From Chitinophaga flava (GTDB taxonomy: Bacteria > Bacteroidota > Bacteroidia > Chitinophagales > Chitinophagaceae), in the NCBI RefSeq assembly GCF_003308995.1, contig NZ_QFFJ01000001.1:2108001-2172000 (forward strand): a DNA stretch of 64,000 nt, written 5' to 3'. The position numbers and the translations under genes are program-made. Under the pieces are notes generated by a model. It saw nothing but the letters and a program-made list of their open reading frames with translations, was not told where the DNA came from and did not search any database. Of the stretch, positions 41,337 through 51,509 are shown one piece after another (the first letter of the stretch is position 1; each line of letters begins with the position of its first letter).

Positions 41337-42200
41337 ATGCTATTCTCAAAAGCACCTGAATGCTTTACCATACCAGGTACTACGCGCAGGTATCTTAAGC
41401 TTGACGATTTCACTTTAGTAGAGTCTTGCCATAGTGAAATACGCACAGAAAAAGAACTTTTTCTGCAGGATCATGTGTTCGCCTTTGTGTTGAACGGAAC
41501 TTACAAACCTCAAGTCGACGGAGTAAAGATGAATATCGGGTCCGGTGAATGTGTGCTGATGCGAAGATCCAATATGCTCAAATATCAGAAATTTGCGGCA
41601 GAGAACATGCAGGGATTTGAATGCATTTTTTTCTTTATCAAAGATGACTTTATTCGCGAAGTGTTGCAGATTAATGATGCCGTAAAACCATTACCAGTAA
41701 GAGCTACCAGTATAATCAAACTTCCGATGAATGAGGCCTTAATGGGATACGTCCAATCAATTAAACCATACTTCAATGAGTCATTCATATTTCAGGAAGC
41801 CTTGCTGCGATTGAAAATGCAGGAGCTGTTATTTGGGCTCATCGCTATTCATCATGATCTTGTACCCCATCTGATCGATTTTTCGTTGCCCTATAAAAAC
41901 GATCTCAGAAAAGTAATGGAGGAGCATTTTACAAAGAATCTGAGCCTGGAAGAATTTGCATATATAACCGGCAAAAGTTTATCAGCCTTTAAGCGTGAGT
42001 TTCAGCAGGTGTTCAACATCTCTCCTGGAAAATGGCTGCTGAAAAGGCGTCTGGATCACTCCCGTAAACTGCTCATGCATACGGAAATGAACGTGAGTGA
42101 TGCCTGTTATGAATCCGGCTTTGAGAACCTGTCGCATTTTTCCCGCTCATTCAAATCACAATTTGGCATAAACCCTTTACAGATAAAACAATTGTCATGA
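41337..42200 (+). CDS. AraC-family transcriptional regulator
   Basis: 287 residues from ATG 41337. An N-terminal cupin-like sensor (about 25-150; VFAFVLNGTYKPQVDGVKMNIGSGECVLMRR) is followed by a C-terminal double helix-turn-helix (about 190-287). HTH 1 is LSLEEFAYITGKSLSAFKRE, and the family signature NVSDACYESGFENLSHFSR leads into FKSQFGINPLQIKQ. It probably activates or represses the ABM-protein operon it belongs to. A terminator follows directly. Confidence 0.92.
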   Translation: MLFSKAPECFTIPGTTRRYLKLDDFTLVESCHSEIRTEKELFLQDHVFAFVLNGTYKPQVDGVKMNIGSGECVLMRRSNMLKYQKFAAENMQGFECIFFFIKDDFIREVLQINDAVKPLPVRATSIIKLPMNEALMGYVQSIKPYFNESFIFQEALLRLKMQELLFGLIAIHHDLVPHLIDFSLPYKNDLRKVMEEHFTKNLSLEEFAYITGKSLSAFKREFQQVFNISPGKWLLKRRLDHSRKLLMHTEMNVSDACYESGFENLSHFSRSFKSQFGINPLQIKQLS

Positions 42201-42201
42201 T

Positions 42202-42243
42202 AACAATGTGTCTTCATTGAGTAAGTGATGAAGACACATTGTT
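42202..42243 (+). terminator. Terminator after the AraC gene
   Basis: A 16-bp perfect stem, 42202-42217 with 42228-42243 (AACAATGTGTCTTCAT), and a 10-nt loop with a T-rich tail, 1 bp after the stop codon. Confidence 0.88.
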
Positions 42244-42329
42244 TTGGTTTTCAACTTGGAATCAGGATATATTATCTGTAAGCAAGAATTTATAATTATC
42301 CTCTAGACAATAAATTTCCTGACTAAAAT

Positions 42330-42372
42330 AAAAAGAAGCGGCCATCTCTTGTTGAGACGGCCGCTTCTTTTT
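42330..42372. terminator. Terminator after sprA
   Basis: A 19-bp stem with one G-T type mismatch, 42330-42348 with 42354-42372 (core AGAAGCGGCC), and A/T runs on both ends. It serves the minus-strand sprA. Confidence 0.9.
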
Positions 42373-42392
42373 TAAGCTATTTATTTCGGTCA

Positions 42393-45300
42393 CTATTGTG
42401 ACAATACAAAGCGGAAAGTAATACCACCTCTGGTATTGGTGATCGGATAAGCAGTGGAAATAACCGGTATGGTCTGCCTGCGATCATAGAAGAAACGAAG
42501 ATTCAGACGATTGTTTACGATGTAGTCGATAGAAGGAGCAAAGCCCACCACTTTCTGACCACTTGTGGGAATCACCAGATCGGCATCCAGTCGGTTGTTA
42601 GCTGTTTTATCATCACGGAAGCTCATATCCAGACGGAAGTTAAGGTCATTCTGCAAACGCTTTCCTCCGTTTTTACTGATCGCAAATGGCAGCTGCAGCC
42701 CTCTGATACGATAGCCGGCGCCGATCACGATTTCGCTGGAACGCAGTTCTGTCAGCTGGTAATCGATCAGACTGAGACTGAGTGAACGGCTCTTACGGAA
42801 TTCGATACGTGCATTGAGGCTGTTGGTAAAGGTGAGGTCCACACCCAGCAGCGGCGAGAACTGTTCTGTCAGTGTCAGGTTAGGTACCAGGAAGTACGGG
42901 AAGTAGTTGCCCGATACGGTATCCCTGAAGGCAGGATAACCTGCCAGTCTTGGATCTTCATAATACATGGAAGTATTATAGGAGTTCATCGACAGCGTAC
43001 CAGTGTAACCATGCGTCAGCGTAAAGTTGGTGAGGAAGCTGCGGAATGGTTCCAGCTTGGTCAGACCATTATACGTTATACGCCAGTTAGGTTTAGGTAT
43101 GAAGTTTTTGAACGGATTGCTTCTTACAGAGCTACCAGGTCCCTGCAGCAGTCCGATCTTGTCGGGCGACTTGCCGGTGTAGGCAGCCAGGAAGGCTGGT
43201 ATCAGCACATCCTGTGCATATCGGGTATAACCGTAGGCATAAGACGGATCTTTCGGATCGCCGGCAGGTACTCCCGGATCTTTGTTGTACGGGTTAGCTG
43301 CGCCCAGTCTTTGGGAAATGATATTACGGTATGCCTCGAAATTACGGAACGTCTCAGAAACCCCATTTGCTGTGTTGATTCTGCCAAACATGGTTTTGAT
43401 GGCGATATAGGTAATCTCAAAACCACCGGCATCATAAGGGCTGAGGTGCTGGAAGCCGAGGTTGGCGCCGGTAGAATCCTGCAGGTTCTTATACAGTTCT
43501 GTATGCGTTTTGGTAAACGACTTGGTCATGTTAAGATCTATACGCAGATCGTTGAACGGCTCCAGCTGTGCCTGAGCGTCCCAACGTTGGGTAAACTGCT
43601 GCTGGAACTGTATGTTCAGTGAAGGGTCCGGCGTAATCAGTCCTTTTTTGGCGAAATCGTCCAGCCATTTTTTATCCGGCTGTTTGCCCAATACAAACCC
43701 AATACCTGGTGCCATAGATTGCCAGTTCATACCCAGCACTTTGGTACTGTCCAGATAACCTGGCAGGCGTGTTCCGGCATTTTCATTGTAGTTGATGCCG
43801 ATACGCTTCAGTGCCATCAATGGTTTCAGCACACCTTTCACCCATGGTGAAATATCATCAGCATTTGGTTGTTGCTGAGATGACTGATTGTTATTGCCTG
43901 TATTGTTTTTGTTGTTCTGATTGTTATTGTTGTTATTGTTGGAGGGTTGTTTGCGCGCATTGATTTTACGCAGGAACTTGGATTTGTTGTACAGTTCCAC
44001 AAATTTGAATTCTGCTGTTACGGTGCGCTGCTGACTGTTTTCGATGGCGTTACCCAGATAAAGTGCCAGCCTGGAAGCGCCGGTCCAGCGGTATTCGGTA
44101 CTATACCCCACTGCTACGTTGGTCCAGCTTAAGGCCGGGAACTTGGCTGTAGGCAGGGTGTACGTGAAGTTAGCGTTGTGCATGTAGTTTACAGAACGAC
44201 CACCTTTGAAGAAGTTACCCCATACAGAATCCTTCTTCGCGGAAGTGTTTATTCTACCTGACGGTTCGTCTACACGGGAATTATTCACCGCATTAAACTC
44301 GATGTTGATACTGCGGGTGAGATCCCATTTAAGTGTATAATAGCGATCGAATGTAAAGTATTTATCATAAGTCTCAGGCAGCTGATATTTCACATCACCG
44401 CCCACGTTGCGGATACGGGATGCGCCAAACTGCCGGATAATATCTGCGCGGAAACTGATGATAGAAGGCACATAGTTAACATTGAAGTCCCGTATCAGGT
44501 CCAGCCAGTGTGTTTTAGTCTTCAGCAGCTTTTTAAACGGCTCGATATAACGTGGCTGACCAGCATAGTTATACCCGAGTCCACCGCGGTGTTTGGTCAG
44601 CAGGTCGCTTTGAATCAGCGGATTATGCCTGTTGATCTGTGAGAACGAATAACTGATGTCAAAGTTTTCGATATCCCACAAATGTCGTTTTCCCTGTTTC
44701 AGATTGAGTTTCCGGACGTTGGTAAAGTTCAGGCTGGTGATAGAGGTGAAGTCCTGCGCATTTTTGCGGATGGAGTCCTTCTCCCGTGCTGACCGGGCCA
44801 GCGCCATTTTATCCTTCAGTTTAATATCGAGATCGTACGGATCATATTCCGGATTGCTGGCGGATTGTGAATATCCGGCATATACGGGGATAGACATACC
44901 TACCTTTTTAGGTAACAGTTTACCTAGGTCCAGATTGGCAGCGGCATCGTACTGCAGGAAGTTATCACGGAAACGTTCATTCACGCGCTGGTCAATATTT
45001 CCGAAGCCGGCAGTGTGCATATTTCCGGAAACGGATATGGTACCCAGATCGGCCAGCTGAAAGTCAGCCCTGGCGAGAGCAGCATAACCACCTTTCTCAT
45101 CAAAGTCAGACAGGCGCAGTTCATCGAACCACACTTCCGCACAACGGGGCAATCCATCGTCTTTGGGGTTAAGGATACCGATCATCATGGTACGTGCATC
45201 TCCCAGGCTGGGGTTACCCACTACTGACATATAGTTGCCGTATTCATCAGTCACCGGTGTCATGGGGTATGGCAGCAGCGGAGAGCAGGAATCACACATA

Positions 45301-48300
45301 TTCCTTTTCTGTTTGAGCTGACTTAACCGGTCCATGACCAGCTGCAGGTTATTTCCTTCCGGCCATATCTCTGTAGGTGATTTGGAGTTCCAGGCAGTCA
45401 CCTTCAGCGGAATACGGTATTCGTAGTAGTTGCTCACAAAGTCGCTACCGATACGTATCACTGCCTGTACCTGTCCGTCTTTCAGTGCACTGGCTGATCC
45501 CATAGCTTCTGCGTGCATGTACATCTCCAGTTTTTTATACTGGCGCATGTCCATGTTCAGGGTTTTGTACAGTGCGCGGATCTCTCCGTCCTGCAGATTA
45601 CATACCTGAACAGACAGGGATTGTTCGTTCAGCTGCAGTGTGGTATTGTTGGTACTGATTGTATTCTGTCTTACTACTCCTGGTGGCAGCACATAAGGAA
45701 TAGGGCTGCGGGAAGAGTTTTCTTCAATATTTACAGCAGAAGAGTTAAAGGTGGTGGTCTGATTTAACGGTATAGGATCGCCTGGTCTTAACTCGTACAT
45801 ATAACGGCGCCATTGGTTGCGCACCAGTTCCAGTTTCGCAAAACGTACCACTACCGGCTCGCTGAAATCAGTCATGAACATACGCATAAAGCGGATGGAC
45901 TTAAAGTCGGGTATGCTGCCCACCTTAGCGTTGAACTGGTTTAACGGCACTTTAAACTGATACCAGGTCTCGGTGGTTTTCTGTCCGTTGGGCAGATCTA
46001 CCGGCGCATCAATTTTATCCACAATGAAGTTGGAACCTACCGTCATACCGGGTTTCAGATCTACCCTGTACTGGAAGTACTCTTCCGTTTCGTTCATGGT
46101 ATTATCCCTGTTCAGGTCTTCCGACTCGGGGATATTGGTAGCCGCAGTAGAGAATGATGATTTAGGATCAGATACCGGGGAGTTGCCTTCCGGATTGCTA
46201 TAGTTTTTATAACGTTCCAGAATGCTGGCCTTGCTGGCATCATAATCGGCACTGCGGTAATGTTTATAGTCGTCGTTGGCCGGGTCTTTCTGTGCCTGCT
46301 GATATACAGGGGAACCACCGAAGTTCATGGCCATTTCGTTCATATAGGTTTTAAAGAACGCTGCCTCATCAGAAGATTTCAGACCATCATAACCCACGTC
46401 CTGATAAGCCCGGATATTGGGATCATTGTCAAAAGCCTGGGTGATCTGCTGCTGGAACTTAGGCTGGCGGCCCCAGTTGGAAGAATCGATCTTGTTAGGG
46501 TCCTGATTCGGGTCCGGCATACCATTTTCAAAGAACTTTTTACCGTCTTTGAGAATGTCTTCAGAAACGTTACCCAGGTTGAAGTAGAGCGAACCACCTG
46601 CACTGTTGGGTGATTTAATGAAGGGGTCCTGTATCCAGAATTCGATGTATTCGATATTCGCAGTTTCGAAGTCGCTGTTGTCGATGGCACGCATGATACC
46701 ACCCCATTTTGCTCTGGGATTCGCCAGTTTACCATTCCTGTCCATAGCCATCGGACTGCTGGTAAAGTTATACGGGCCTCTTTCTGTAGGGTAGTAGGCC
46801 AGATCGAGGGTACTCAGCTGGCTTTGTCCGAAATCGGTAGATCTGTTACGGAACACCTCTTTCTGGTATACCAACCTTACACGGGGATCTGACTGATCAT
46901 CAACAGATATACCGGGAGGCAGGTTGGGTGACTTGGGCAACTGGAGTGTTGGCTCCAGGATATACCAGGCTAGTTTCGCTCTGTTTTTACCATAGTCGAG
47001 CATGTTATTCACCTCTGCTTCCGGGAAAAGCACGGTACCGCTGGCATTGGTAGCGCCTTTCGGCGTAGAAGCCAGTGCCCAGCTGGTAGCAGGGAATTTA
47101 AGGTCATATCCACTCTTTACACCTTCGAAATCGTCGATATAAGCTGTACCCTGTTTGCTGCCGGGCTGATTGATCAGTTTACTGTGGCCAGGGAACAGTC
47201 GGGCTACTTCACCGGTAAACAGGACGTGGGAAGGTGTGGTAGTGCTGTAGTTAGGCAGTTTGTCCAGGAAACGTGTCAGTCCTTTCCATTCAGAAGCGTA
47301 GTTAAGGTCGAGGCCTACCATGGTGTTCTTGATAGGATCTTCGCCATAGTTTACTTTCTGGTAGTAAGGTCTTTCACTCATACGGACGATGGTACCACCG
47401 ATGCTCAGTTTATCATTTACGAGGTAATCGAGTCGGGTACCGAAATAGTTGCGGACCTGCTGGCCGAACAGTGCATTGTTTTCAAACTGTACATTGATCG
47501 GTACGCCGGAGTTGAGCACACCGCCGTTGATAATTTTAAGCCTGCCGAGGTTATAGTCAATAATATAGTCCACGTTTTCACGCAGTACCTGGCCACCGGC
47601 TGTTACGGTTACGGAGCCGGGAGGAATGGTGATACCACCTCCCAGATTGATTTCCGAAGAGTTGGCTGATTTATAGGAGCCGCGTATCACGTAGCGGTTG
47701 AGCTGCGGGAACTGTTGTGCTACCACCTTGATGGAGTCGTACAGTACGCGGTACATGTATTGTTTTTCCAGGGTAGCATCTCCGCCGAAAGCTTTTTTCA
47801 GTCCGTCCCCGAAAGGTTCCAGCATGGGGAACATGATTTTCCCGTTAAGGGAATTTATCGTGTATCCTTCTACGTAGTCGAACACTCCATCCGGCTGCGG
47901 GTCGAGCTGGTTGTTGAGGCGATCGAGGTTTAAGATAGTAATAATTGGTGCGCCGGCGTAATCGCCTTTTGCATCGGGGAGGTAACGTTTATCGCTGGGT
48001 GGTCTGTTTTCTGCACCGGGGTCTTTATAGAAAACATCCATTTTGAAGTCCTGCTTATTCACCTGGAAGGCGCCGGTGGCGTAGATGTTTTTCATCATCA
48101 GTTTCCAGATAGGCAGTGTAGGCCGGGCAGAAGTGGCTTTCAGCAATTTCAGGAACAGCACCGGTGAGTTGGCGCTGTTGTTCTGGTCTGGTGGGATATC
48201 CTGGGAGAATTCACCCACCTGATATGTCCGGCCGTTATAGGTGTATTGATAAGCTACTGCCAGCACTTCGTCTGGTTGCAGCTGTTGATTAAGGGAGATG

Positions 48301-49679
48301 AAGCCCAGTTGTTTGTTAACCGTATATTCTGTGGAGTCCAGTTTACGGGCGAATGTTTTTTCAAACTCCGACACCGGTTTCAGGCCCAGGGCCAGCAGGC
48401 GACTTACTACGATACTGGTGTTACGACTGGCGGGATCACCTACCAGGCTGGCGTACAGGCTGTTGGTAGCCCTGTCCGGCAAATGAGACGAAGTGTTTAC
48501 CTTGATCTGGTCGTTGTAAGGTTTGTATTCACCAAGGTCCATCAAACCTACGATATCACGGGTTTGAGTGGTGGCCCCGGTTTTATTGGTTACCCACACC
48601 TCTATCCTGGTGATATTGGAGAGAGAGCGGATAATAGGCAGATTGGACATGGCGTAGTTAAACGTATCGCGGTAAAACTGCGCCAGGAGGAAGTGTCGGT
48701 TGTCTTCATATTCATCGGCGCGGATATTATAATCCTGTACCATGGTACCGCCTTTGAGCATGAGGTTCTGTTTCTGTGATTTCTGGTTAGAGAGTACACT
48801 CGTTACCGTGAGGCGGCCAAACTGCAGTTGGGTTTTCACACCGAAGAGAGACTGGATACCGGAGATCAGGGAACTACGGAGGGGGAAACTCACGTTACCG
48901 GCTTCTATCTTCTTGATAATTTCGTCATTATAGCCGGTATACTCCAGTTTTACCTGGTTTTCGAAATCGAAGGTAGACTGGGTATTGTAGTTGGTGATCA
49001 GTTTCAGTTTATCACCGATTCTTCCGGTAACGTTCATGTTGATACCCATGTCGAAGTTGAAGCCCCCGTTTTTACGGGCCTGCTCCACCAGTACAGGGTT
49101 TTTGATATTCTGGCCCTGGTAGCCGAATGTCAGGTCGAGGCTTCCCTGCGGCCGGATATCCACTTTACTGCCGCCAAAGATGCGGTCAAAGAGGTTATTA
49201 CCGTTGTACAGCTGCGGGCCATTGCCACGCTGGTTGAGATTACCGAGAGCGCTGGCTCTTTTCTGCCAGTAATTTTTTTCACTCTGTGCCGACTGAAGTT
49301 TATAGAACTCATCGAAGTTCATATAAGTCGGGTTCCGGTAATTTTGGTTGCCGATTTTCTCTGTGACGGTGTATTGTTTGGTAATGGGATCGTATTCTAC
49401 AGTTTTGTTGATATTGGCCGGATCATTCAGGTCAATAGCATTCCTGGACGTCGGGTCCGATATAGTGGGGCCGCGTCTGTCCTTAAGGGGGTATTTCAGG
49501 GTATCTTTCTTCCCGGTAGTATCGATTTTGGTATTACCAGTAGTTGTGGTGTCCGACTTCCAACTCGCCCTGCTCAAAAATTTAATATTCCCGGATCGTT
49601 CCCTTGCGGCAGTGTCAACAATGATAAAAGATACAATTCCTATTACTGCAAAAGCACCATAGTAAGTCTTTCTTGCCAA
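42393..49679 (-). CDS. sprA: SprA, outer-membrane translocon of type IX secretion
   Basis: 2,428 residues, the size expected for SprA/Sov, which forms a giant 36-strand barrel through which T9SS cargo leaves the cell. An N-terminal hydrophobic segment (about 8-24) serves as the export signal. Long stretches of alternating beta strands run throughout (for example RPQGSLDLTFGYQGQNIKNP, SYVRGS-like YVIRGSYKSANSSEINLGGG, and the C-terminal GGITFRFVLSQ). A low-complexity Asn/Gln linker lies at about residues 1910-1937. ruvA is 32 bp upstream on the same strand, the conserved neighbour of sprA in this phylum. Needed for secretion of the two type B cargo proteins at 30-35 kb. Confidence 0.95.
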   Translation of the reverse strand: MARKTYYGAFAVIGIVSFIIVDTAARERSGNIKFLSRASWKSDTTTTGNTKIDTTGKKDTLKYPLKDRRGPTISDPTSRNAIDLNDPANINKTVEYDPITKQYTVTEKIGNQNYRNPTYMNFDEFYKLQSAQSEKNYWQKRASALGNLNQRGNGPQLYNGNNLFDRIFGGSKVDIRPQGSLDLTFGYQGQNIKNPVLVEQARKNGGFNFDMGINMNVTGRIGDKLKLITNYNTQSTFDFENQVKLEYTGYNDEIIKKIEAGNVSFPLRSSLISGIQSLFGVKTQLQFGRLTVTSVLSNQKSQKQNLMLKGGTMVQDYNIRADEYEDNRHFLLAQFYRDTFNYAMSNLPIIRSLSNITRIEVWVTNKTGATTQTRDIVGLMDLGEYKPYNDQIKVNTSSHLPDRATNSLYASLVGDPASRNTSIVVSRLLALGLKPVSEFEKTFARKLDSTEYTVNKQLGFISLNQQLQPDEVLAVAYQYTYNGRTYQVGEFSQDIPPDQNNSANSPVLFLKLLKATSARPTLPIWKLMMKNIYATGAFQVNKQDFKMDVFYKDPGAENRPPSDKRYLPDAKGDYAGAPIITILNLDRLNNQLDPQPDGVFDYVEGYTINSLNGKIMFPMLEPFGDGLKKAFGGDATLEKQYMYRVLYDSIKVVAQQFPQLNRYVIRGSYKSANSSEINLGGGITIPPGSVTVTAGGQVLRENVDYIIDYNLGRLKIINGGVLNSGVPINVQFENNALFGQQVRNYFGTRLDYLVNDKLSIGGTIVRMSERPYYQKVNYGEDPIKNTMVGLDLNYASEWKGLTRFLDKLPNYSTTTPSHVLFTGEVARLFPGHSKLINQPGSKQGTAYIDDFEGVKSGYDLKFPATSWALASTPKGATNASGTVLFPEAEVNNMLDYGKNRAKLAWYILEPTLQLPKSPNLPPGISVDDQSDPRVRLVYQKEVFRNRSTDFGQSQLSTLDLAYYPTERGPYNFTSSPMAMDRNGKLANPRAKWGGIMRAIDNSDFETANIEYIEFWIQDPFIKSPNSAGGSLYFNLGNVSEDILKDGKKFFENGMPDPNQDPNKIDSSNWGRQPKFQQQITQAFDNDPNIRAYQDVGYDGLKSSDEAAFFKTYMNEMAMNFGGSPVYQQAQKDPANDDYKHYRSADYDASKASILERYKNYSNPEGNSPVSDPKSSFSTAATNIPESEDLNRDNTMNETEEYFQYRVDLKPGMTVGSNFIVDKIDAPVDLPNGQKTTETWYQFKVPLNQFNAKVGSIPDFKSIRFMRMFMTDFSEPVVVRFAKLELVRNQWRRYMYELRPGDPIPLNQTTTFNSSAVNIEENSSRSPIPYVLPPGVVRQNTISTNNTTLQLNEQSLSVQVCNLQDGEIRALYKTLNMDMRQYKKLEMYMHAEAMGSASALKDGQVQAVIRIGSDFVSNYYEYRIPLKVTAWNSKSPTEIWPEGNNLQLVMDRLSQLKQKRNMCDSCSPLLPYPMTPVTDEYGNYMSVVGNPSLGDARTMMIGILNPKDDGLPRCAEVWFDELRLSDFDEKGGYAALARADFQLADLGTISVSGNMHTAGFGNIDQRVNERFRDNFLQYDAAANLDLGKLLPKKVGMSIPVYAGYSQSASNPEYDPYDLDIKLKDKMALARSAREKDSIRKNAQDFTSITSLNFTNVRKLNLKQGKRHLWDIENFDISYSFSQINRHNPLIQSDLLTKHRGGLGYNYAGQPRYIEPFKKLLKTKTHWLDLIRDFNVNYVPSIISFRADIIRQFGASRIRNVGGDVKYQLPETYDKYFTFDRYYTLKWDLTRSINIEFNAVNNSRVDEPSGRINTSAKKDSVWGNFFKGGRSVNYMHNANFTYTLPTAKFPALSWTNVAVGYSTEYRWTGASRLALYLGNAIENSQQRTVTAEFKFVELYNKSKFLRKINARKQPSNNNNNNNQNNKNNTGNNNQSSQQQPNADDISPWVKGVLKPLMALKRIGINYNENAGTRLPGYLDSTKVLGMNWQSMAPGIGFVLGKQPDKKWLDDFAKKGLITPDPSLNIQFQQQFTQRWDAQAQLEPFNDLRIDLNMTKSFTKTHTELYKNLQDSTGANLGFQHLSPYDAGGFEITYIAIKTMFGRINTANGVSETFRNFEAYRNIISQRLGAANPYNKDPGVPAGDPKDPSYAYGYTRYAQDVLIPAFLAAYTGKSPDKIGLLQGPGSSVRSNPFKNFIPKPNWRITYNGLTKLEPFRSFLTNFTLTHGYTGTLSMNSYNTSMYYEDPRLAGYPAFRDTVSGNYFPYFLVPNLTLTEQFSPLLGVDLTFTNSLNARIEFRKSRSLSLSLIDYQLTELRSSEIVIGAGYRIRGLQLPFAISKNGGKRLQNDLNFRLDMSFRDDKTANNRLDADLVIPTSGQKVVGFAPSIDYIVNNRLNLRFFYDRRQTIPVISTAYPITNTRGGITFRFVLSQ
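43866..43945 (-). repeat. Asn/Gln-codon microsatellite inside sprA
   Basis: Runs of AAT/AAC and CAG/CAA codons encode a stretch with seven consecutive Asn followed by mixed Asn, Gln, Gly and Ser. It reads as a flexible linker between barrel segments and could vary in length between strains. Confidence 0.7.
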
Positions 49680-49711
49680 GAAAAATAGGTTTTTATAGAG
49701 GTCTTTATTAA

Positions 49712-50302
49712 TTATAAACTTTTCAGGGCTTTTTTGATCAGCTCTTCCAAGTTTTGCAATGTTGGTTCGTTCTTCATAACTCTCTGAATTGCCGTATCTG
49801 CCATGTTCCGGGCTATGCCAAGAGTTACCAGAGCATTTAACGCATCTTCATGGATTGTATTGTTTAATGCTGCAGATAATTGTAAGCTGCCTGTATCCTT
49901 TTGTTTCTTTATCTTGTCTTTCAGTTCCAGAATAATTCTTTTGGCTGTTTTGGCCCCTATTCCTTTGACACCTTCCAGCATTTTTTCATTTTCCATCATA
50001 ATGGCCCGCTGGATATCTTCCGGTTGAAGAGAAGACAACATCATTCTGGCCGTACTGGCACCTACTCCTGATACGCTGAGCAATAACAGAAAAAGGCTCC
50101 TTTCTGTTTCTTCAAAAAAACCATACAGGGTATGTGCGTCTTCCTTGATCTGTAAATAGGTTAACAATTTACAACTTTCCAGGGCCTGTATCCGTGAATA
50201 GGTATTAAGACTGATCTGGACTTCGTATCCTATTCCGTTCACATCCATATGAACAAATGCCGGTGACTTATATGCCAATTTTCCATCCAAATAAGCGATC
50301 AT
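49712..50302 (-). CDS. ruvA: Holliday junction branch migration protein RuvA
   Basis: 196 residues, the normal length. RuvA tetramers bind four-way junctions and load the RuvB helicase. Domain I (OB-fold, about 1-63) has MIAYLDGKLAYKSPAFVHMDVNGIGYEVQIS and KEDAHTLYGFFEETERSLF. Domain II with two helix-hairpin-helix motifs covers about 64-145 (SVSGVGASTARMML and GVKGIGAKTAKRIILELKDK). Domain III (about 150-196; ALVTLGIARNMADTAIQRVM) contacts RuvB. Directly upstream of sprA on the same strand; probably co-transcribed. Confidence 0.96.
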   Translation of the reverse strand: MIAYLDGKLAYKSPAFVHMDVNGIGYEVQISLNTYSRIQALESCKLLTYLQIKEDAHTLYGFFEETERSLFLLLLSVSGVGASTARMMLSSLQPEDIQRAIMMENEKMLEGVKGIGAKTAKRIILELKDKIKKQKDTGSLQLSAALNNTIHEDALNALVTLGIARNMADTAIQRVMKNEPTLQNLEELIKKALKSL

Positions 50303-50495
50303 AGAAGGTAAAGGTTCGGTAATTTAACTAAAACTTACGAAAAAATGAGGAATAAAGCATTCCCTGCAATAAAGGGCAAAGATGCTAACTTTTAATGGAT
50401 TGACAAGCCATTAACGGGTTCATATGCGACTTTTTTAGGAAATATTCGTTTATATCGTATTTTTACGCCTCGATTTAAACACATATTTAGTTTAT

Positions 50496-51506
50496 ATGAA
50501 TAAAATAACGGCCGCTATTACAGCGGTGGGTGGATATGTTCCTGACTATGTGCTGACCAATCAGGAACTTGAAAAACTGGTTGACACAACAGACGAATGG
50601 ATATTGACCCGGACTGGCATCTCTGAAAGAAGGATTCTTAAAGGAGAAGGGAAAGGCACCTCCGATTTATGCGTACCTGTAGCGCTCGAGATTTGCAAAA
50701 AAAGAGGTATTTCTCCTGAAGAAATAGACCTGCTCATCGTAGCCACTGTAACTCCCGACATGACATTCCCCGCCACTGCCAATGTTGTAACAGATAAAAT
50801 CGGTGCTAAAAACGCATTCGGTTTCGACATCAGTGCTGCCTGCTCTGGTTTCCTGTATGCTCTGGACACTGGCGCCCGGTTTATTGAAAGTGGCCGTTAT
50901 CAGAAAGTGATGGTGATTGGTGCAGACAAAATGAGCTCTATCATTGACTATACCGACAGGACTACCTGCATCATCTTCGGTGATGGCGCCGGTGGTGTAC
51001 TGCTCGAGCCCAATACCGAAGGTTACGGCGTTATTGACAGCATCCTGAAAAGTGATGGTCATGGCCGTGAATACCTGCACATGAAAGCCGGTGGCTCCGT
51101 AAAACCTGCTTCCATCGAAACAGTGCAGAACCGCGAACACTATGTATACCAGGAAGGTAAAATGGTGTTTAAATATGCAGTGTCCAACATGTCTGAAGCA
51201 GCCAACAACGTACTGGAACGCAACAATCTGACTGCAGACAACATTGCATGGCTCGTTCCTCACCAGGCTAACAAACGTATCATTGCTGCCACCGCTCAGT
51301 ACATCAACTTACCTGAAGAGAAGATCATGATGAACATACAGCGCTATGGCAACACTACCGCCGGTACTATTCCATTGTGCCTGTGGGACTACGAAAAACA
51401 ACTGAAAAAAGGAGATAACCTTATCATGGCCGCATTTGGCGGAGGTTTCACCTGGGGCGCCAGCTACATTAAATGGGCGTACGACGGTGACAAATTTGGT
51501 AAATAA
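50496..51506 (+). CDS. fabH: Beta-ketoacyl-ACP synthase III
   Basis: 336 residues. It condenses acetyl-CoA (or branched starters) with malonyl-ACP to start fatty-acid synthesis. The catalytic triad is complete: Cys116 in DISAACSGFLYAL, His in WLVPHQANKRI (about 258) and Asn in YGNTTAGTIPL (about 288). TTDEWILTRTGISERR (about 31-46) is the CoA-binding segment. The C-terminus GGGFTWGASYIKW is the usual one. Many Bacteroidota carry several FabH copies and use branched-chain starters; specificity is not readable here. It converges with the sensor gene 3 bp away. Confidence 0.96.
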   Translation: MNKITAAITAVGGYVPDYVLTNQELEKLVDTTDEWILTRTGISERRILKGEGKGTSDLCVPVALEICKKRGISPEEIDLLIVATVTPDMTFPATANVVTDKIGAKNAFGFDISAACSGFLYALDTGARFIESGRYQKVMVIGADKMSSIIDYTDRTTCIIFGDGAGGVLLEPNTEGYGVIDSILKSDGHGREYLHMKAGGSVKPASIETVQNREHYVYQEGKMVFKYAVSNMSEAANNVLERNNLTADNIAWLVPHQANKRIIAATAQYINLPEEKIMMNIQRYGNTTAGTIPLCLWDYEKQLKKGDNLIMAAFGGGFTWGASYIKWAYDGDKFGK

Positions 51507-51509
51507 CCT

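Noticed and set aside
48828..49688. 286-codon plus-strand open frame
   Set aside because: Antisense to the 5' end of sprA, no family features.
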